DNA of 64,000 nucleotides, from positions 95,520 to 159,519 of the forward strand of contig CALZUQ010000001.1 in the NCBI GenBank assembly GCA_945829425.1, given 5' to 3'. Every line of letters begins with the position of its first letter. Position 1 is the first letter of the stretch. The stretch is from an uncultured bacterium. Lineage in GTDB: Bacteria > Bacteroidota > Bacteroidia > Bacteroidales > Bacteroidaceae. Below the pieces are notes generated by a model, which was not told the DNA's origin, searched no databases, and saw only the letters and a list, made by a program, of their open reading frames with translations. Shown one piece after another: positions 1 to 9,300 of the stretch. The position numbers and the translations under genes are program-made.

Positions 1-1
1 G

Positions 2-109
2 GTAGACCTTGACGTAGATACGATAAAGCTGCCGACACGTCCCGGAGGCTCCGGCTTCGACGCTGTCGTGAAAGACTACGACGACGAGGAATATGAGTTC
101 GACATGTGA
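2..109 (+). CDS. C-terminal end of an unidentified protein (partial)
   Basis: An open frame enters from the left edge and ends at TGA 107-109, giving 35 residues rich in Asp, Glu and Gly and ending in FDM. It has no domain I recognise. It lies on the same strand 65 bp upstream of a fimbrillin-family gene with no clear terminator between, so it is probably the preceding gene of the same fimbrial cluster. The identity is inference from position only. Confidence 0.6.
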   Translation, partial: VDLDVDTIKLPTRPGGSGFDAVVKDYDDEEYEFDM

Positions 110-174
110 CAAACCCTAAGAAAAACATATAAAAGTATCATATTAAAAAAAATGAAAAAATAAACTATACTACT

Positions 175-1944
175 ATGAAAAGAAAACTATTTTTCGCTGC
201 TACGGCAGCAACGCTTCTCTTCACCGGCTGTGCTAACGACGAATATGTCGGTGAAGTGGAAAACCCAAGGGGAGAACTGACTGAGATTACTTTTGCAAGC
301 AAGAATGCTGGGATTACGAGGGCGGAGTTAAGTGGTTCGGCTGCTGCTGGTTTATTAGGAGGAAATTTCGTTGTAGTGGGATATAAGAATGTTTCAGGAG
401 AAAGTTCTTCTTCTGTAAAGGTTTTTGACCATTATAATGTTAATTATAAAGTCGGTACTGCTAATTCTACACTCAGCAATACTGCTAACTGGGAGTATGT
501 GGGACAGGATATGAAAGTTAGAGGTACGGATCCTGAAAAATCTCTTGCTACTGGAGTTACCGAACAGACAATCAAATATTGGGATCATTCTGCATCTTCT
601 TATGATTTCGTAGCATTCTCAATGGGACAAGGTTATTCTACAGGTGAACCTGAGCAAACTACCTATGCTACTCCAACCGCTGTTCAATGGAATCAATTGA
701 CATCTCCTGCATACACACTTTCAGGAGATATTAATACTCTAAGCGAATGTTATATTTCTGATAAAAAGACTGTTCAGGAAACTGAGTATTCTAATTCTGC
801 TGTTCAATTGCAGTTCCGCCATCTTACCTCGAAGATACGTATGGCTCTTTATGAGACTGTACCAGGTTATAAGATAAAAGATGTAAGATTCCATCAATCG
901 GCTCAAGATACTCACACGACAGCAACTGAAAAAAAACCGACATTATTCGGTTCTAATGCTTTCAATAAAAAGGGAACTTATACTGTGTCTTTTTCTGAAA
1001 ATGAAGGAAAAGCCAATTTGTCTTTCAGTGCAGAAGCTACCGATGGAACAGAAAATGTTCTTCAATTTACTCAAGTTAATTATAAAGAAAGTTTCCTTGG
1101 AGAAACATCAGCAGACGCATCCTATTGTGGAACAGGTACTGATGATAAAGAATTTAAAAAAATTCTTCCTAATGGCGGAAACGGAAACGTTGTCTCTATG
1201 CAGATAGACTACACTCTCTATTCGGAAGATGGCTCTCGCGAGGAGATAAAAGTATATGGAGCAAAGGCGGATGTTCCAGCCGCTTATACAGCTTGGAAGC
1301 CTGGTTACGCATATACATACATCTTCAAGATTTCCCAGAATACTAATGGTCACACAGGAAGTAGTGTCGATGATAAAGGTTTGACGGCCATTTCTTTTGA
1401 TGCTATTGTACTTGATGATGAGGCTACAGGACAAGAGACCATTACCACTGTTTCAAATCCAAGTATCACTACATTTGGTGTTAATACTAATAATGTAATT
1501 ACTAAGGATGGCGATGAATATGAAGTTGGTACAACTATTTATGCTACGGCATACATACCAGCAAGCGGAATCACGGGTCAAGAAGGTTATATACCAGCTA
1601 AAACAGATGCTCCCCAAAATCTTTATACTGTGACAATAGAAAATGGTGCTTGTCAGACGATAAATGAGTATTCAGTAGCTAATGCAATTAAGAATGGTTC
1701 TATGTCTGCAGAAAGTCCTACTACCTATACTTTAACAGATGCAAATGGTAAAAATCTTATCGTAAAGCAAGTTTCTACTAATGATGCAAACATAGTAACT
1801 TCTGTTCCTTCAGAAGATGGTGGCACTCGTTCTGTCAATGCGCTTAAGTGGAATGCAGAAAACGCAGGTACTATCTATGCAGTAGAGTATGAAACAACGA
1901 CTAATGACAAAGTTTACAAGATTGTCAGAATCAAAAGTAATTAA
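175..1944 (+). CDS. Fimbrillin-family (Mfa-like) lipoprotein
   Basis: A 589-residue predicted surface lipoprotein. The N-terminus is a lipoprotein signal (MKRK, hydrophobic core, lipobox LFTGC with Cys near residue 19). An Arg follows in GITRAEL near residue 49, the place where fimbrillin precursors of Porphyromonas and Bacteroides are cut by Arg-specific proteases before donor-strand assembly. The middle holds motifs usual in this family, such as IKYWD, YDFVAFS and a late KPGYAYTYIFKI strand. The last 150 or so residues form an extra C-terminal domain, so the protein may be a tip or anchor subunit and not the main pilin. Its codons are clearly more AT-rich than those of the two fimbrillin genes that follow, which suggests a different history. 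A hairpin terminator follows at 1982. The family call is firm; the role in the pilus is inferred. Confidence 0.85.
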   Translation: MKRKLFFAATAATLLFTGCANDEYVGEVENPRGELTEITFASKNAGITRAELSGSAAAGLLGGNFVVVGYKNVSGESSSSVKVFDHYNVNYKVGTANSTLSNTANWEYVGQDMKVRGTDPEKSLATGVTEQTIKYWDHSASSYDFVAFSMGQGYSTGEPEQTTYATPTAVQWNQLTSPAYTLSGDINTLSECYISDKKTVQETEYSNSAVQLQFRHLTSKIRMALYETVPGYKIKDVRFHQSAQDTHTTATEKKPTLFGSNAFNKKGTYTVSFSENEGKANLSFSAEATDGTENVLQFTQVNYKESFLGETSADASYCGTGTDDKEFKKILPNGGNGNVVSMQIDYTLYSEDGSREEIKVYGAKADVPAAYTAWKPGYAYTYIFKISQNTNGHTGSSVDDKGLTAISFDAIVLDDEATGQETITTVSNPSITTFGVNTNNVITKDGDEYEVGTTIYATAYIPASGITGQEGYIPAKTDAPQNLYTVTIENGACQTINEYSVANAIKNGSMSAESPTTYTLTDANGKNLIVKQVSTNDANIVTSVPSEDGGTRSVNALKWNAENAGTIYAVEYETTTNDKVYKIVRIKSN

Positions 1945-1981
1945 TCTTCCTTTCAACCTTTCTTAGGTTATAGAATAGTTT

Positions 1982-2010
1982 AGCCATGCGGGAGACCGCA
2001 TGGCTTTTAT
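1982..2010 (+). terminator. Rho-independent terminator after the first fimbrillin gene
   Basis: A perfect 10 bp stem (AGCCATGCGG with CCGCATGGCT) closes a 4 nt GAGA loop and is followed by TTTATTAT. It lies 38 bp after the stop codon and ends the first fimbrillin transcript. Confidence 0.85.
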
Positions 2011-2031
2011 TATATCTTTTTCAAAGAAGAT

Positions 2032-2190
2032 ATACTCCTTTTTCTGAGAAGATATACTTCTCCAGCAAAGTAATATATACTTCTCCAGCAAAGTAAGATA
2101 TACTTCTCCAGCAAAATATTTTTTTCCTCCGGTGAAAAAAAATATTTCCTCCCGTGAAAAATAAAACTTCTGCGGCAAAAAAAAAATTCA
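2032..2190. repeat. Degenerate 21-23 bp tandem array (array A)
   Basis: About seven units follow one another at a spacing of 21-23 bp. The core is ATACTTCTCCAGCAAA, best kept at 2054, 2077 and 2100 (ATACTTC starts), with a degenerate unit before (ATACTCC, 2032) and CT-rich, then A-rich variants after (CCTCC cores at 2126 and 2148, TTCTGCGGCAAA at 2168). Nothing in it looks coding: the overlapping minus-strand open frames are low-complexity translations of the repeat. The period matches arrays at 35536 and 63643 although the sequences differ. Function unknown. Confidence 0.8.
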
Positions 2191-2211
2191 ACCGGTAGAT
2201 GTAAAAGATTA

Positions 2212-2255
2212 CAAGGGCAAAAGAACAAAGCCCGTGGCAGAGCGCAGCGACACCC
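2212..2255. repeat. Dispersed intergenic modules shared with the 35.4 kb gap
   Basis: Two short modules recur in another intergenic gap of this window: CAAGGGCAAAAG at 2212-2223 (identical at 35498-35509) and GGCAGAGCGCAGCGACACCC at 2236-2255 (19 of 20 bases at 35445-35464). In both gaps the modules sit beside a 22-23 bp array, but their order relative to it is reversed. They look like parts of a dispersed intergenic repeat family. Confidence 0.7.
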
Positions 2256-2382
2256 CTGGGTTTGATGATATCGCAACAAAACGCCATGCAACCGACGAAC
2301 GAGCGAGAGGAGAGCAGAGCATACCCTAAACATGTGGAACATACCAAAAAACAACATATTTGTATGTTTTTTACCAAATCCT

Positions 2383-2413
2383 TTTGCCTTTAGAAAAAAA
2401 ATGCTTAATTTTG
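2383..2413 (+). promoter_or_regulatory. Bacteroidetes-type promoter for the second fimbrillin gene
   Basis: TTTG at 2383-2386, 19 nt, then TAATTTTG at 2406-2413 matches the Bacteroidetes sigma-ABfr consensus TTTG-N19-21-TAnnTTTG. Transcription would start near 2419, leaving a leader of about 100 nt before the ATG at 2518. Confidence 0.8.
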
Positions 2414-2426
2414 CATGGATATTGGA

Positions 2427-2499
2427 TACAGCCTACGGCTGTAAGTTAACCTTGACGGAAAGGTTTCAGGTTTCAGGTTCCAGGTTTCAGGTCAAGGTT
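2427..2499 (+). promoter_or_regulatory. Structured fimbrillin leader with heptamer repeats inside an inverted repeat
   Basis: Between promoter and start codon lie two structures. The first is a 7 bp hairpin TACAGCC-TAC-GGCTGTA (2427-2443). The second is an inverted repeat AACCTTGAC (2448-2456) / GTCAAGGTT (2491-2499) enclosing four copies of the 7-mer GGTTTCA (one is GGTTCCA). The transcript could fold into a long hairpin just ahead of the ATG. A role in translation control or repeat-length variation is inference. Confidence 0.6.
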
Positions 2500-2517
2500 T
2501 AAAAAAACGTAAAACGA

Positions 2518-3522
2518 ATGAAAAGACTGCTACCATACATATTCCTCCTGCTTCTCTCCGCATGTTCGGAGAAGGAGGAGGCGACGGTGGAGAAGAGCGA
2601 CGACGTAGCGATAGCGTTCTTCTCTGACGCCACGGAGAGTGAGGACATCACCTCACGCTCCACGTCGCTGAACAAAGACTTTCAGCTCTATGGCTTCAAG
2701 ACCTCCGCGACATACTGTCAGACGGTGTTCGACGACTACACCGTGAAATACGCGGCAGGGTCAGAAGGCAGCACGCCGGACAACACCAACGGGTATTACT
2801 ACGTCGGGACATTCTACAGCAAGGTGCAGACGATAAAATACTGGGACATGTCGGCAGAGAGATACCAGTTCTTCGCCTTCTCGCCACGACAGACGGTGAC
2901 ACACTCAGGGACGGGGACAGGGCTGAGCGACGGCAGCACATATTCTGCCATGATGACGATAACGAAAGAACAGACAGACAACGGCATAATACCGTTATAC
3001 AGCGAGCTGAAAGAGGTACAGAAAGCGGGCTTCGGAAATGTCGTGACGATGGAGTTCAAAAGACCGATATCCCTCGTGGCATACCGATTCCTAAGCGAAG
3101 AGGGCGTGGCAGTGACAGTGGACAACTCATCCTTCGAGCCGGCGACAGCGACAGACAAGATATACTCTGACGGGACGGCGACGGTGACATACGGCTCGTC
3201 ATCAGGAGCGACATTGGTGACACAGGGGACGACGGTGCTCAACGCCGGAACGGAGAACGAGAATAAGTTCACCTCTCCCGAAACATACTACGCCGTGATG
3301 CCAGCAGGTGAGACACCATACGGGGCATTCAAGGTTACGGCGGCGGTGCAAGGGGTGAAGACGGCATACGTCCCTGCGGAGTTTATGCAGTGGAAGCCGA
3401 ACTGCCGTTATACGTACGTCTTCAAGGTGTCTGGCAGCTCGGTGCCTCTGGTCCTCGTAGATGTCGTGGTGGAGGAATGGCAGTACGGCGGGTATGTAGA
3501 GGATGAACAGAAACAATGGTGA
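2518..3522 (+). CDS. Fimbrillin-family lipoprotein
   Basis: A 334-residue predicted lipoprotein. Signal MKRLLPYIFLLLLSAC places the lipidated Cys at residue 16. An Arg in ITSRSTS near residue 48 fits the maturation cut site of fimbrillin precursors. Family-like motifs include FQLYGFK, TIKYWDMSAERYQFFAFSP and a late WKPNCRYTYVFKVSG, followed by a short Trp/Tyr-rich tail. The ATG at 2518 is the first in frame before the signal and lies downstream of a good promoter (2383-2413) and a structured leader. The stop overlaps the next open frame, so the two fimbrillins are probably translationally coupled. Codons are GC-rich compared with the fimbrillin gene at 175. Likely a structural or accessory subunit of a Mfa-type fimbria; which one cannot be told. 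Confidence 0.85.
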   Translation: MKRLLPYIFLLLLSACSEKEEATVEKSDDVAIAFFSDATESEDITSRSTSLNKDFQLYGFKTSATYCQTVFDDYTVKYAAGSEGSTPDNTNGYYYVGTFYSKVQTIKYWDMSAERYQFFAFSPRQTVTHSGTGTGLSDGSTYSAMMTITKEQTDNGIIPLYSELKEVQKAGFGNVVTMEFKRPISLVAYRFLSEEGVAVTVDNSSFEPATATDKIYSDGTATVTYGSSSGATLVTQGTTVLNAGTENENKFTSPETYYAVMPAGETPYGAFKVTAAVQGVKTAYVPAEFMQWKPNCRYTYVFKVSGSSVPLVLVDVVVEEWQYGGYVEDEQKQW

Positions 3523-3527
3523 GGATT

Positions 3528-4613
3528 ATGAAGAAGATAGTATTTTTTCTCGCGGCGAGTGTCATAATGGCATGCAGCGAAGAGACAGAGGACCGCGATA
3601 GCAGCGTGACGATGGACGTGCCGACAGTGGCATGGCAGCAGGGAAGGATGACGTCACGTGGCATGGCGGAGGATTTCAACAACATGGTGCCGGCGACGAC
3701 GGTGCAGCCGCAGAGCATAGGAGTATGGGGATGGGGAGGAACAGGATTCTCCCAGTCATCAGGAGCAACAGTGACGGAGATAGCGAACAGCAAGTTCACA
3801 TATAACGCGGCGGACAAGCATTACCACCACGGCAGCTGGAACGCCACGACAGGCTCAGCATCCGACGAGGCGTATTACTGGGGGACAGGGGATTATTCGT
3901 TCTATGCCTATGCGCCATATACCTCGACTGCTGCAAGTTTTGACAAAACGACCCTCACGCTCTCCGTGCCGGAGATAGGCGCTACGGACTATGTCATAGC
4001 GAACAAGGTGAGAAGCCATAACCCGGCGACGAACACGTCGATAGTGCCGTTCATAGAGTCAGGATATTCCTTCCGACATATATACGCATGTGTGCAGCTT
4101 GCCTTCGCCATAGAGGAGAAATATGCGAAGCTGAGGTATATAGACATAAAGAACGTTGTGATGTCGGTACCGGGGAATGGCACTGCGACATTCACCTACG
4201 ACACCTCGACACAGACAGCGAGCTGGGGAACGGCAGGGACAACGGATCAGATGCTGACAGTGAAGCCGCACGACGGCATGCCATGGAAGCTCGGCGACAT
4301 GGTGGGGCATGCGCCGGGGAAATATCACAGCTTCGCATTGGTATATCTCCGTGAGCGGCTGTGTGAGGAATGCCCCGTGACACTGGAGGTGACGTATGAC
4401 GTCTATGACCTGTATAATGTGAAGACACGTCAGAACGCTGTGGCGAAGAGCACGATAACATTCGGAAAGGACGTCACGACGACAGAGGGGGGAAAGAAAT
4501 GTTTCAAGGCGGGGTATTACTATAACCTCCTCGTGAATATCGTCCCCGACTATCTATATGTCATGGACGACAACGACAACGGAGCGGACGGCACTATAGT
4601 GGTGAATGAATAA
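3528..4613 (+). CDS. Fimbrillin-family lipoprotein
   Basis: The 361-residue product starts MKKIVFFLAASVIMAC, a clear lipoprotein signal with Cys at residue 16. An upstream in-frame ATG at 3516 would add four residues and overlap the preceding gene by 7 bp; I prefer 3528 because it gives the normal charged start and short signal. An Arg in MTSRGMA about 40 residues in matches the processing site of fimbrillins. Motifs include SIGVWGWGG, AYYWGTGDYSFYAYAPY, IVPFIESGYSFRHIYACVQLAF and a final FKAGYYYNLLVNIVPDYLYV strand, all usual for Mfa-like 1 proteins. It is co-transcribed with the gene at 2518 and followed 35 bp later by a transposase-like gene. The family is well supported; the subunit role is unknown. 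Confidence 0.85.
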   Translation: MKKIVFFLAASVIMACSEETEDRDSSVTMDVPTVAWQQGRMTSRGMAEDFNNMVPATTVQPQSIGVWGWGGTGFSQSSGATVTEIANSKFTYNAADKHYHHGSWNATTGSASDEAYYWGTGDYSFYAYAPYTSTAASFDKTTLTLSVPEIGATDYVIANKVRSHNPATNTSIVPFIESGYSFRHIYACVQLAFAIEEKYAKLRYIDIKNVVMSVPGNGTATFTYDTSTQTASWGTAGTTDQMLTVKPHDGMPWKLGDMVGHAPGKYHSFALVYLRERLCEECPVTLEVTYDVYDLYNVKTRQNAVAKSTITFGKDVTTTEGGKKCFKAGYYYNLLVNIVPDYLYVMDDNDNGADGTIVVNE

Positions 4614-4648
4614 AAAGCCTTGCTGAAGATAAAGACAAACCTGACGAC

Positions 4649-6094
4649 ATGACAAAGAAAGACCCAAACAAAAAACCGGTGATGACGGAGGAGGGATGGC
4701 GCTATGAGCATACGCCGCATCAGCACCGCCGTCACCGCAGCCATAACTACCGCGACGTGGGGACATACCTCATAACGATGACGGTGGCTGGGGGAGCACG
4801 GGTCTTCGGACATGTCGAGGGAAAGGCAAAGGCGAAAAGGGGAGAGGAAGGCTTTGCCACCTTCATACCCACAGAGCTGGGGAAGGTGGTGCTCACAGAG
4901 GAGAGGCAAAAGATAGAACGCTACTATCCCATGGTGGAGGTATGGCAGTTCTGCCTCATGCCCGACCATATCCACATGATCATACGCATAAAAAGCACGC
5001 TGCCACCAAAAAAACACCTCGGCACCATCATCGGCGCATTTATGGGCGGCATAAGCAGGGCGTGGTGGAGGATGACGGGACAATCACCGGCTAACGCCGG
5101 AGACACAGGGGCGGAGAACAAAAAGGCCATCAGCAGCCCCGGCATCAGCAGCCCCGGCATCAGCAGCCCAGACGCCAGCAGCCCTGGCATCAGCAGCCCT
5201 GCTGTCAGCAGCCCCGGCATCAGCAGCCCTGGCATTAGCAGCCCTGCTGTCAGCAGCCCTGGCTTTAGCAGCCCTGGCATCAGCAGCCCAGACGCCAGCA
5301 GCCCTGGCATCAGCAGCGCCGGCATCAGCGGTCCTGCTGTCAGCAGCGCGGTTTGTCCTTCCGCTCCGGTGTCAGCGGCGTCAGCCGGTGAAAAGCGGGG
5401 CGTCCCTTCCCGCCGCAGCCTTTTTGACGAGGGATATAACGACCATATCCTCATGCGGCCGGGACAGCTGAACAACTGGAAGGCGTATCTTGCAGACAAC
5501 CCCCACCGCCTCCTTCTGCGCCAGAGCCATCCCGACCTCATGCGGCGGTCGCTATGCCTCACCATTGGCGGCACGCGCTATTCCGCTTTCGGGAATTTCA
5601 TGCTCCTGAAGAGGCCGGAGAAGGTGCAGGGGCAATGCCACCGCGTGGCGCGCTATGGCGACCTCACCGACGAGGAGCGCCGGCGTTATGGCTGCCCCGT
5701 GATGTCTCCCGACAGCAAGACACGCATAGCCTATGAGCTTACGCAGCATTTCCACGACAACTACCGCCGCACGATGATGCCTGTCCGCACTGGTGCTGCC
5801 GTCCTTGTCACCCCCGGCATCTCGGAGGGAGAGAAGATGATGAAGCAGGAGGCACTGACGGACCGCCTGCCGTTCATACACCTGCAGAAAGAGCCCATCA
5901 CGCCACGGTGGAAACCCGAGCAGTCACGTTTCTACGCCTGTGTGGAAGGCACGCTCCTTATCCTCGCGCCGTGGCAGGAGGATATGAACACGCAAGGGGG
6001 ATATGCCACGTTCCATAAGCTCAACGACCTGGCGGCAGCACTTTGCGCCATGGACGTGAGTAGCGTGGTTTTCTCGGTGAGCTTTAACGGGTGA
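4649..6094 (+). CDS. Y1/HUH transposase-like (RAYT-type) protein with low-complexity insert
   Basis: A 481-residue protein of the IS200-like Y1 transposase (REP-associated tyrosine transposase) superfamily. The metal-binding HUH motif is in MPDHIHMII (His107, His109). The probable nucleophile is Tyr280 in KAYLADNP, after GYNDHIL, as in this family. Between them, residues about 160-235 are pentapeptides of the type ISSPG, encoded by a 15 bp tandem repeat, splitting the catalytic domain. The C-terminal 100 residues (VTPGIS-GE near 387, HLQKEPI near 411, then WKP and FYACVEG) are shared with the protein at 22386 and are not part of a standard Y1 domain. I see no IS200-type ends, so this is more likely a domesticated single-copy enzyme acting on dispersed hairpins than an active insertion sequence. 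Whether it is active with the insert is unknown. Confidence 0.8.
   Translation: MTKKDPNKKPVMTEEGWRYEHTPHQHRRHRSHNYRDVGTYLITMTVAGGARVFGHVEGKAKAKRGEEGFATFIPTELGKVVLTEERQKIERYYPMVEVWQFCLMPDHIHMIIRIKSTLPPKKHLGTIIGAFMGGISRAWWRMTGQSPANAGDTGAENKKAISSPGISSPGISSPDASSPGISSPAVSSPGISSPGISSPAVSSPGFSSPGISSPDASSPGISSAGISGPAVSSAVCPSAPVSAASAGEKRGVPSRRSLFDEGYNDHILMRPGQLNNWKAYLADNPHRLLLRQSHPDLMRRSLCLTIGGTRYSAFGNFMLLKRPEKVQGQCHRVARYGDLTDEERRRYGCPVMSPDSKTRIAYELTQHFHDNYRRTMMPVRTGAAVLVTPGISEGEKMMKQEALTDRLPFIHLQKEPITPRWKPEQSRFYACVEGTLLILAPWQEDMNTQGGYATFHKLNDLAAALCAMDVSSVVFSVSFNG
5126..5345 (+). repeat. In-frame 15 bp tandem repeat in the RAYT gene
   Basis: About 14 imperfect copies of GGCATCAGCAGCCCT and variants (GACGCCAGCAGCCCT, GCTGTCAGCAGCCCT) encode (I/V/A)SSPG pentapeptides. 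Every copy keeps the frame. Slippage in multiples of 15 bp would change length without breaking the gene. Confidence 0.9.
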
Positions 6095-6103
6095 GAGGGA
6101 TGT

Positions 6104-6200
6104 TGAACTTAACCTTAACCTTGACCTTAACCTTGACTTTAGGGCAGAAACAAGGAAAAAAACAAAGACAAAAACAAGGAAAAACAAGGACAAACACCTT
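6104..6200. repeat. TTAACC/TTGACC hexamer tract plus AACAAGGA-rich tract
   Basis: Starting about 10 bp after the RAYT stop codon are five hexamers of TTAACC or TTGACC type (6104-6141), followed by an A-rich tract of AAACAAGGA and AAACAAAGAC variants to about 6200. The same two-part composition occurs after the stop codon at 32306. The 6094-6313 gap otherwise holds a small hairpin at 6254-6270. Confidence 0.75.
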
Positions 6201-6253
6201 AGAGCCAAACCAAGGGCAAAACCAAGCACCCCAAGACCAAACAACGACAACTT

Positions 6254-6270
6254 ATGGGCAATGCGCCCAT
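6254..6270. other. Small hairpin upstream of the giant gene
   Basis: ATGGGC-AATGC-GCCCAT forms a perfect 6 bp stem with a 5 nt loop, about 42 bp before the giant gene start. There is no T-run, so it is unlikely to be a terminator. It may be a leader structure or a RAYT-type hairpin target; neither is shown. Confidence 0.45.
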
Positions 6271-6312
6271 TCCATAATAACACCAAAACGAAAACAATAA
6301 CGACATATACTT

Positions 6313-9300
6313 ATGACGAGATATTTTTCCATGAGGTTGATAAAGACATTTACGCTGTTCTTTGCTTTTCTCCTTGGCATGACGCAGACGGCGTGGGGAC
6401 AGAGTGGTAACTGGACGGACTATAAGGCAACGGGCTACGACTCTGGTTCGGGCACCGCTGCCGACCCGTATATCATCAAGACCGCCGAACAGCTGGCGTA
6501 TTTCTCCGCAAGGGTTACGAGCGGTAAGGACCAGAGTGCTTATGTCTATCTTGGCGCATCTATTGACCTTGCGGAACATTACTGGATTCCTATCGGAACG
6601 CTTACAAAGGATGGCAAGGCTTTCAAGGGTGTCTTTGATGGTAGGGGATATACTATCTCCAATATGAAGGTGAAGTGGCATTGCAACGGCAACGAAAACG
6701 GTTTCGGACTCTTCGCATGGTTTGGCTCCGGAGCCTCATCAACACAGCGAGCCACTGTCCGTAACCTCATCATGGACAAGGCGAGTTTCGAGAAGGATGC
6801 TACACAGACCACTGTCACCAAAGACAAGGGAACGTTCATTGGTCCTTTGGTGGGTGGCGTATATAAAGACAACACCTTATTTGAGAATATCATCATACTT
6901 AATTCAGAGATCAAGCATACCGAGACATTCAATTTTGGCAACCGCTGGCTGTCTATCGGAGGTTTAATCGGCAAACTCCTTGAGTCTCCTTCCAACTACA
7001 CTTTCCGTAATATCTATACAGACACCGATATTGATGTCTCCTCTTTCACGGGCAATAAAGACTACATCAATGTCGGTGGTCTTGCTGCGGAGTGGCAGTC
7101 CGGTGCCGACACCCTGCCTTTCAATGTCTTTGTGACAGGAACAATAAAGGTGCAGAAGAATATCAAAGCCAATGATGCCGGTGCTGTACTCGGTAAGGCT
7201 TCCAGTGGCAAGAACCTCAGCGACAATGTCTATTATACCAGTGTCGTTACTGACGGAGCAGGAAATGCCATCTCCGGCGCTTTGACCGGTGGTTTTCAGA
7301 AGGAGAAGAGTTTCCTCAGTGACTTCGTTAGTATTGTGAATAGCTATATCAATGACAATGCCCGCACAGACCTCATAGACTGGAAACTGGATGAAAACAC
7401 TAATCCGTCTATGACTCCTGTGTATTTTAATCAGGAATATACGACGAGAGAACTGTATTCTTATGTCACCATTTCAGGTTTTGATACAGCAGATTATACT
7501 GTCACATGGTCATTGGATGACGGAATAAAAGGAGAACAAGACCAGAATGACCCAACACGGTATAAAGTGCCATTGTCGAACAAGGTTCTTAAAGGCACTG
7601 TCACTCTAACATCCAAATCTACTTCGCAAGTTATCACCAAGAGATTTTCCGTTACCCCGAGATATTATTCAGAGGATATCTATGCTGATGCTTTTGAAGG
7701 TGGTACCGGTACTGCAGCAGACCCATACCTTATCGCCAACGACCTCCAACTTGCCAAACTCGCCCGTGACGTCAACACCGGAAATAAATATGATGGAAAA
7801 TATTTCAAACTGACGGCAGACATCAACCTTAACCAGGCTTTATGGATGCCTATTGGTCTATGGTATGATTACAATAAGAGGTTTGGAGGCAAGTTCGACG
7901 GCGATGGACATTCCGTCAATGATATGCATATCTGGTGGGAGGCGAAAACCGGAAAATGGGTGTATTGGGGACTTTTCGCATATATAAAAGGTACTGAAGA
8001 TAAACAGGAGAAATATGCAGTCATCACCAACCTCATTGTTGACAACGCTTTGTTGGAGTGTAAACCCGACTTCGCCACAACAGGCAGTGGTGTAAACCTT
8101 GGCGTTGTATTAGGTGAGTTGGCTCAATATTCAGAGATAAGCAATATCATCGTGCGTAACTCCACTATTACCGATAATGACTTAGTGTACACTATGTCTT
8201 TTGAACCTCGTATGGGTGGCCTCTTGGGAAATGCGGAGAATAGCGGCAACTGTCAATACAGGATTTACAACCTCTCTTCCGACACGAAGATTAATGTTTT
8301 CAAGAATGCCTCTACGTCGTCAAAGAACGTCTCTTTGGGTGGTGTTATAGGTAGAATGGACTATAAGCCTAATTACACTGCGCCACACATACCCCCTACC
8401 AACCTCTATTTCCACGGCCCAGACTTTGATATAGACCCCAAGACTAACGCCAACTTCAAGTATGGTCCTGTTCTCGGTAGATTCAATAATGCTAATACGA
8501 CTATTGACGAAGATAAATGTTATTACCTTCTTTCTCCGACGAATGCCACAAACACCAGTGGAACAAAGCTTTCTATAGGCGAAGCGTCAAATTTCCAAAG
8601 TTATACCAACGCATATCTGAATGAAAACAACCTTGATGACAAAAAGATGTGGTCTTGTGAGTATAATGCGGAGAATACTAAGATAACCTTCTCGTTCGGA
8701 AGCATCTTACTGACAGGAGAGACAAAAGCACAATTCACGATTACTGCCGCAGAAGGTACTTATGAATGGTATCTGTCATCAGATAATGCCACGTGGTCAA
8801 AGGTGACGAGCGGCATATCCGAAGGTACAAATGTCGTGGAAATACCTTATCAGGAGTATATACAGTATGTTTATGCTACGTCGATCACGTCAATGTCAAA
8901 GATTCTTGAAATCCCGGCTTTGCGTATAGAGTCTGTAAAGCTCGACCATGTAAGTCAGTCAACGGATTATAGTGTCAGTATCAAGAATTCTATATGGGGT
9001 GATGACAACAGCAACCTCACTATTACTTATGCATGGTATGAAGACTATGACCCTATAAATGCAAGTAATACGGTTTTAGGAAGTGGAAATACATTCACTT
9101 ATGAGGGCGGAAGTACTAATCCTAAGATTTCCTGTCATGTCACAGTCAAATATGGTGACGCTATTTTGGCAGATAAATGGGTTGGTGGACTAAGAGTGAT
9201 ATATCTTTGTCCTGCTGGTGTCACGATAGGTGAAACGACTTATAATGCGGGTAACGATACAAACGATGGTCTCACACCAGGGAAAGCAAAGTTGACCTGG

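Noticed and set aside
2010..2377. Overlapping minus-strand open frames of 71-118 residues
   Set aside because: They translate the AT-rich tandem array and intergenic modules, are low in complexity, lack a supported start and run through the terminator hairpin.
4649..6094. Active IS200/IS605 insertion sequence
   Set aside because: No subterminal hairpin ends or target TTAC/TTAT-type flanks could be seen, no partner TnpB, and the protein is longer with an extra domain; RAYT-like is the better call.
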